64,000 bases of DNA from positions 1-64,000 of the forward strand of contig VBGP01000008.1 in NCBI GenBank assembly GCA_005880795.1, read 5' to 3'. Numbering within the stretch: the first letter of the stretch is position 1; each line of letters opens with the position of its first letter. Origin of the DNA: Chloroflexota bacterium. GTDB lineage: Bacteria; Chloroflexota; Dormibacteria; Dormibacterales; Dormibacteraceae. Made by a program: the position numbers and the translations under genes. A model generated the notes under the pieces. That model saw only the letters and a list, made by a program, of their open reading frames with translations. It did not search any database and had not been told where the DNA came from. Below, piece after piece: positions 60,051 through 64,000 of the stretch.

Positions 60051-60105
60051 ACCAGACCCCTTCCTCTCGTGGGGCCGGGCCGAAAGGTTCGGCTCCTTAC
60101 TTTTC
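60051..60105. terminator. Hairpin element, copy B of a duplicated motif
   Basis: ACCAGA, CCCCTTCC, TCTCG, then GGGGCCG (60071-60077) pairing with CGGCTCC (60090-60096) around loop GGCCGAAAGGTT, then TTACTTTTC. The stem differs from copy A at 18811 by compensating or G-U changes, while the loop is similar (GGTCGCAAGGCT). The T-rich end favours termination of the plus-strand gene; it also overlaps the end of cysS. Confidence 0.55.
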
Positions 60106-61476
60106 TATGGACCTGTCGGATACCTCGACGCCAAGTGCCTTTAGCTCTTGCCGGAGCTGATCCGACCTCGCGAAGTCTCTTTCCGCTCGTGCCTTCTCCC
60201 GCTCAGCGATCAGCTGCTCGGCGCCGGCCGGCACGGCTCGCTCGAAGCCGGTCCGCCCCAGGTCGAGACCGAGGACGTTGTCCCAATGTCTGAGCAAGGC
60301 AGACTTGACCGATCGCGGGACTGCGGAGTGGACAAGCTCGGCCACGAGCGCCATCACCCGCGGAAAGTCGAGGTCATCCGCGATCGCGTCGCGGAATCGG
60401 GAGCCCCACTCCCCCGGTGTGGATTGCATCTCATCGGCTCCATCTTGAGACCAATCGGCGGCGTGCTCGCGCAGGTGCCGCAGAGCCTTATCGGCCCCTG
60501 CCAGGCCTTCGACGCTGAAGTTCAGCGGCGACCGGTACTTGGCCTGCAGCGCGAGATAGCGGAAGGCCAGCGGGTCATGGCCCTGCTCCTCGATCTCGGT
60601 GACGCGCAGGAAGTTTCCCGCAGACTTCGCCATCCGCGCGCCCGAAAGCATGAGCAGACCCCCGTGCATCCAGGCACCGACGACACGGTGCCCCGTCACC
60701 GCCTCCGACTGCGCGATCTCGGCCTCATGGTGCGGGAAGACGTTGTCCGCGCCGCCGGTGTGGATGTCGAATCGCTCGCCGAGGAGCGACATCGACATCG
60801 CCGAGCACTCGATGTGCCAGCCCGGATATCCCGGTCCCCACGGACTCGGCCAGACCTGCAGCCGGTGCTCGCCGGCCGCCTTCCAGAGCGTGAAGTCGCC
60901 GGGATGGAGCTTGCGTGGGTCAGGCTCGCCGCGCGCGCCCGCGATCAGCTTCTCTGTCGAGTTGCGCGAGAGCCGCCCGTACGGCGGGAAGCTGGCGATG
61001 TCGAAGTAGACGGTCCCATCGACCTCGTAGGCGTGGCGCTTCTCGAGCAGCGCCGCGATCAGCTCGATCATTTGCGGGATGTACTGCGTCGCACGCGGGT
61101 ACGTGTCCGCTGGCCGGATGTTGAGCTTCCGGACGTCGTCCATGAACGCCGCGGTGTAGTGCGCCGCGATGTCCTCTGGTGATCTGTTCTCCAGCCGCGC
61201 CGCCACCAGCATCTTGTCTTCGCCGCGGTCGAAGGTGTCGTCGGTCAGGTGACCGACGTCGGTGATGTTCATCACCTGCTGCGTTTGGTAACCGAGGTAC
61301 TCGAGACTTCGGCGGAGCAGGTCGGGGAGCATGAAGGTGCGCAGGTTGCCGATATGGACGTACCGGTACACGGTGGGCCCGCACGAGTAGATACGCACGA
61401 CGCCCTCGCCAAGCGGGCGCAGCTCCTCCTTCTTTCGCGTCAACGTGTTGTAGAGGCGAACCGAGGGCTGGCTCAT
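60097..61476 (-). CDS. cysS: Cysteinyl-tRNA synthetase
   Basis: 459 residues, class I synthetase charging tRNA-Cys. The HIGH-type motif is CGPTVYRYVHIGN near residue 35. Zinc ligands include the Cys in SCGPTVY, WHIECSAMS and HHEAEIAQSE. The KMSKS-like loop is RMAKSAGN. The C-terminal helical DALR region and ERDFARSDQLRQELKALG are typical. It lacks the features of MshC. ATG 61476 is divergent from the molybdopterin-domain gene with 22 bases between them. Confidence 0.92.
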   Translation of the reverse strand: MSQPSVRLYNTLTRKKEELRPLGEGVVRIYSCGPTVYRYVHIGNLRTFMLPDLLRRSLEYLGYQTQQVMNITDVGHLTDDTFDRGEDKMLVAARLENRSPEDIAAHYTAAFMDDVRKLNIRPADTYPRATQYIPQMIELIAALLEKRHAYEVDGTVYFDIASFPPYGRLSRNSTEKLIAGARGEPDPRKLHPGDFTLWKAAGEHRLQVWPSPWGPGYPGWHIECSAMSMSLLGERFDIHTGGADNVFPHHEAEIAQSEAVTGHRVVGAWMHGGLLMLSGARMAKSAGNFLRVTEIEEQGHDPLAFRYLALQAKYRSPLNFSVEGLAGADKALRHLREHAADWSQDGADEMQSTPGEWGSRFRDAIADDLDFPRVMALVAELVHSAVPRSVKSALLRHWDNVLGLDLGRTGFERAVPAGAEQLIAEREKARAERDFARSDQLRQELKALGVEVSDRSIEK

Positions 61477-61498
61477 GCCATCTCTATCCTCTCAATTG

Positions 61499-62491
61499 AT
61501 GCGTGCGGTTCGTCTCGACGGCGGGTCCCTGTCAGCCGGCGACATTAAAGGACGCGTGCTGGTCCACGACCTCGGCCCCGACCTGCGCAAGGGGACGATC
61601 CTCGGCGAGGATCATCTCGACCGGGCACGACAGTTCGGCGAGATCCACGTCGTGGAGCTGGAGGCCGGCGATCTGCACGAGGACGAGGCCGCCCGCCGGC
61701 TGGCAGCGGCGCTGGCTGCGCCAGGCTTGAAGGCGACCCCGCCCGTCCAGAGCCAGGCCCGACTGCTGGCGCGCCGGCGAGGCCTGGTCAGGGTTCGCAG
61801 CGAGGTCGTCGATGCGATCAACGCGCTCGGCTCGGTTTCGGTCTTCACGCTCATGGACGGCCAGGCCGTTGGCGATGGCGAAGAGGTCGCCGGCTGCAAG
61901 GTGACGCCTGTCGCCGTCCCCGGCCGGTTGATCGAGGAGGCCGAACGCATCTGCCTCGAGCGAGGACCTGTGATCGAGGTGCTCCCTTTCCGGCCGTTGA
62001 AGACTTTCGTCGTCGCCACCGAACGCCTGAAGCCAAAAGCCCGCGACCTGTTCAGGTCGGCCGTCACCGCCAAGCTCGGTTGGTACGGCGCCGACCTGCT
62101 CGCGGTGCGTGAGGTGGCGCGGACCGGCGAAGCGGTCGCCGCGGCCTACCGCGAGGCGATCGCCGGCGGCGCGGACCTGGTCCTGTTCGCCGGCGCCTCC
62201 GCGATCGATCCGCTCGATCCCGCCTACGCGGAGCTCAACCACGCCGGCGGCGAGCTGCTGCAGCTCGGGGCCCCGATGCATCCGGGCAGCATGCTGTGGC
62301 TGGGCCGGCTGGGCAAGGCCGCCGTGGTCGGCGTCGCTTCTTGCGCGGGTTTCGGACGCAACAGCTCGCTCGACCTTCTGCTGCCGTTCGTCTTCGCCTA
62401 CGGCCGGGCCGACGCCGGCGATCTGCGGCGCCTGGGTCACGGCGGCCTGATCGAAGCGGCGGCAGGGAGACGCTTCCCGCCTTACACCTGA
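61499..62491 (+). CDS. Molybdopterin-binding (MoaB/MoeA-like) domain protein
   Basis: 330 residues. The C-terminal half has the molybdopterin-binding fold: ADLVLFAGASAIDPLDPAY (in place of the classical GGTGxxxxD), then GAPMHPGSMLWLGRLG and VVGVASCAGFGRNSS. The N-terminal half is a distinct alpha/beta domain with RVLVHDLGPDLRKGTIL and DGQAVGDGEEVAG. Proteins with this pair are annotated as molybdopterin-binding in several high-GC phyla; a role in MoCo metabolism is inferred. ATG 61499 has no Shine-Dalgarno. Its last 10 bases overlap the convergent DUF309 gene. Confidence 0.75.
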   Translation: MRAVRLDGGSLSAGDIKGRVLVHDLGPDLRKGTILGEDHLDRARQFGEIHVVELEAGDLHEDEAARRLAAALAAPGLKATPPVQSQARLLARRRGLVRVRSEVVDAINALGSVSVFTLMDGQAVGDGEEVAGCKVTPVAVPGRLIEEAERICLERGPVIEVLPFRPLKTFVVATERLKPKARDLFRSAVTAKLGWYGADLLAVREVARTGEAVAAAYREAIAGGADLVLFAGASAIDPLDPAYAELNHAGGELLQLGAPMHPGSMLWLGRLGKAAVVGVASCAGFGRNSSLDLLLPFVFAYGRADAGDLRRLGHGGLIEAAAGRRFPPYT

Positions 62492-62826
62492 CCTATGCGT
62501 GGCATTGACAGGTCCGGCCAATCGTCCTCGTTCATTGCAGCGAGGAATCCATCCACTCGTGCGACAAGGGGCGCCAGGCGCAGTCCTCGGTGACTGGGCA
62601 GGTACGGGCGGAGATAGTCCGTCCCGCTGCGCCACTTGTTGACCGCGCCGCGGCGGTTGTGCCGTGTGTAGTGCAGGCAGCCCGCCGCAACCTGGATCAA
62701 ACCCTTGTAGAACCCGGAGTCGGGACCCTTGCGGTCAGGCGTCCAATCCCTCTCCCACACCTCGTGGGCGTCCCAGTAGCGACCGTTGTTAAAAAGGTCG
62801 ACTCCCTCCGTCAACAAGTCGGTCAT
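62482..62826 (-). CDS. DUF309-family protein
   Basis: 114 residues. LFNNGRYWDAHEVWERDW is the DUF309 signature (a helix hairpin with conserved HEVWE), and FYKGLIQVAAGCLHYTRHN follows, also conserved. The function of DUF309 is unknown; the fold is a helical bundle. It is divergent from the HD-domain gene with 15 bases between the starts. It overlaps the end of the molybdopterin-domain gene by 10 bases. Confidence 0.85.
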   Translation of the reverse strand: MTDLLTEGVDLFNNGRYWDAHEVWERDWTPDRKGPDSGFYKGLIQVAAGCLHYTRHNRRGAVNKWRSGTDYLRPYLPSHRGLRLAPLVARVDGFLAAMNEDDWPDLSMPRIGQV

Positions 62827-62841
62827 CGTGATAATCGGTTC

Positions 62842-64000
62842 ATGGACGAGGCTCGTTCGGAATACTCGCGTGTCAACTTATCGAGCGATCCCATCTATCG
62901 CTACCTTCGCATCACCAAAGGCGGCGCCGGGGGAGTCGCCGGGCAGGCGGCGGAGCAGGACCTGGTCGATGCCGCTTGGCTGCAGCGCCTGCGCCGGATC
63001 CACCAGCTGCAGAGCGCGTGGTGGGTGTTCGCGACCGCGGAGCACTCGCGCTTCCAGCACGCGCTCGGCGCCATGCACCTCGCCGGCGAGTGGACGCAGC
63101 ACCTTTACCGGTCGCTCAGGGTGGCAATGGGCGATGTGCCGTCGCCTCAGCTCGTGGAGGAGACGATGCGCATCGCGGGGCTGCTTCACGACGTGGGCCA
63201 CGGGCCGTTCGGCCACTTCTTCGACGAGAACTACCTGGACACGTGGGACCTCGACCACGAGATGATCGGACGCGAGCTGATCACAGGTCCGCTCGCGGAC
63301 CTGGTGGCTGAGCTCGGGGCGTCGCCCACCGCCGACTTCGAGCGCGGCGAACGGATTGACCCGCGGTGGGTCGCCTTTCTCATCTCGTCGCGCGAGCTGG
63401 AGGGATTCCAGCCGCCGCCCTGGCTCGTCGCATTGCGGCCGGCCCTGATCGGCGCGTACTCGGCCGACAACATGGATTACGTCCCGCGCGATTCCTATAT
63501 ATGTGGCGTGTCGGCCGGTCCGGTCGACGTGCAGCGGATCATCCATTACTCCTTCATCTCGGAACGCGGCCTCACTCTCCATGCCCACGCCGCCGAAGCG
63601 CTCTACATGTTCCTCAACTCGCGTCTCTACCTCTATCACCAGGTCTATTTCCACCGCACCGTCCGGCGGATCGACCTCCAGCTTCGCGAGGTGTTCCGGC
63701 CGACCCTCGAGGTCTTGCTGGGAGGGAACCCGCTCGAGCGGCTGGATCGCTACCTCGGGCTCACCGAGTGGTCGCTGCTGTCGGACGTCGATCGTTGGGC
63801 AAAGGGCGACGGAGATGCCCAGCACCGCGAGCTGGGCCAGGCATGGGCGGCCGTGGTCGCACGCAAGCTCAAGTGGAGGCTGATCTACCAGGGCCATACC
63901 GATGCGCGCGACGTTCCCAGCGCCGCCCTGAGCGTGACGCGCGAGCAGTTCGCACGCCAGCTTCGCGAACGCCTGCCTTCGAAGCTCCACGACATCGAGT
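62842..64000 (+). CDS. HD-domain phosphohydrolase (dNTPase/SAMHD1-like), C-terminus beyond window
   Basis: At least 386 residues, running off the right edge. HD motifs are AEHSRFQHALGAMHL (H...H), then GLLHDVGHGPFGHFFDE (HD) and a later Asp in GAYSADNMDYVPRD. The order and the AxxLLHDxGHxPFxH form match the dGTPase/SAMHD1-like family, which strips triphosphate from dNTPs, sometimes in phage defence. ATG 62842 follows GGTTC without a Shine-Dalgarno. The neighbour on the other strand is DUF309. Confidence 0.85.
   Translation, partial: MDEARSEYSRVNLSSDPIYRYLRITKGGAGGVAGQAAEQDLVDAAWLQRLRRIHQLQSAWWVFATAEHSRFQHALGAMHLAGEWTQHLYRSLRVAMGDVPSPQLVEETMRIAGLLHDVGHGPFGHFFDENYLDTWDLDHEMIGRELITGPLADLVAELGASPTADFERGERIDPRWVAFLISSRELEGFQPPPWLVALRPALIGAYSADNMDYVPRDSYICGVSAGPVDVQRIIHYSFISERGLTLHAHAAEALYMFLNSRLYLYHQVYFHRTVRRIDLQLREVFRPTLEVLLGGNPLERLDRYLGLTEWSLLSDVDRWAKGDGDAQHRELGQAWAAVVARKLKWRLIYQGHTDARDVPSAALSVTREQFARQLRERLPSKLHDIE

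Noticed and set aside
1-64000. tRNA, rRNA, prophage, IS element or riboswitch
   Set aside because: No cloverleaf, transposase, integrase or known aptamer was recognised by eye; intergenic gaps are almost all under 300 bases. A tRNAscan/Infernal run would be needed to be sure.

Overview
This 64 kb window is high-GC, gene-dense bacterial chromosome with no rRNA, tRNA, CRISPR, phage or transposon that I could find. Several things point to a soil bacterium with a single membrane: two bifunctional class A penicillin-binding proteins, secreted CAP and sedolisin proteins, a Gram-positive-type LexA box, a MrfA/MrfB (YprA/YprB) repair pair, TadE/TadG pilus-type proteins and trehalose synthesis. Content and style (GTG/TTG starts, many leaderless-looking or 1-4 bp overlapping genes, high G+C at third codon positions) fit the Chloroflexota / Candidatus Dormibacterota / Actinomycetota neighbourhood. 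I cannot place it more finely without a marker-gene tree.

Layout. 1-6.6 kb: a truncated repeat-rich secreted protein on the minus strand, a small-molecule kinase-like protein, a CAP protein, a PBP1A-type synthase and trehalose-6-phosphate synthase. 6.7-9.9 kb, minus strand: a YggT protein, a secreted glycoside-hydrolase-like protein and a small two-helix membrane protein, with two clear hairpin terminators. 9.9-13.2 kb: a membrane protein overlapping a second PBP. 13.2-18.1 kb: regulation (ECF sigma factor, GAF-GGDEF diguanylate cyclase, NarL-type response regulator and histidine kinase). 18.1-21.3 kb: a sparse stretch with small ORFs, then branched-chain aminotransferase coupled to an FAD oxidoreductase.

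21.3-28 kb is a five-gene minus-strand operon: nucleotidyltransferase, a 1,186-residue fusion of a GT2 synthase with a GT39-like membrane glycosyltransferase, a radical SAM protein, DoxX and a hypothetical. I regard it as the best candidate for an undescribed pathway. 28-32.7 kb: PruA, a crotonase without an obvious start codon, a GT87-like membrane protein, a GNAT and a LysE exporter. 32.7-38.6 kb, minus strand: five genes joined by ATGA/GTGA overlaps (CDF transporter, GNAT, sedolisin lipoprotein, a PrsW-like protein whose EExxK site is not recognisable, and a zinc-ribbon membrane protein). 38.6-48.4 kb: K+ channel, fumarase, Ppx/GppA, a second CDF transporter, a large uncharacterised protein, acyl-CoA synthetase and GreA.

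48.4-55 kb is two consecutive TadE-TadE-TadG-like cassettes with no pilus motor, pilin or prepilin peptidase nearby. 55.2-60.1 kb: mrfB and mrfA under a LexA-like box, divergent from a second ECF sigma factor closely related to the first and followed by a membrane protein with an Asn/Gly-rich tail. 60-64 kb: cysteinyl-tRNA synthetase, a molybdopterin-binding-domain protein, a DUF309 protein and an HD-domain phosphohydrolase running off the window.
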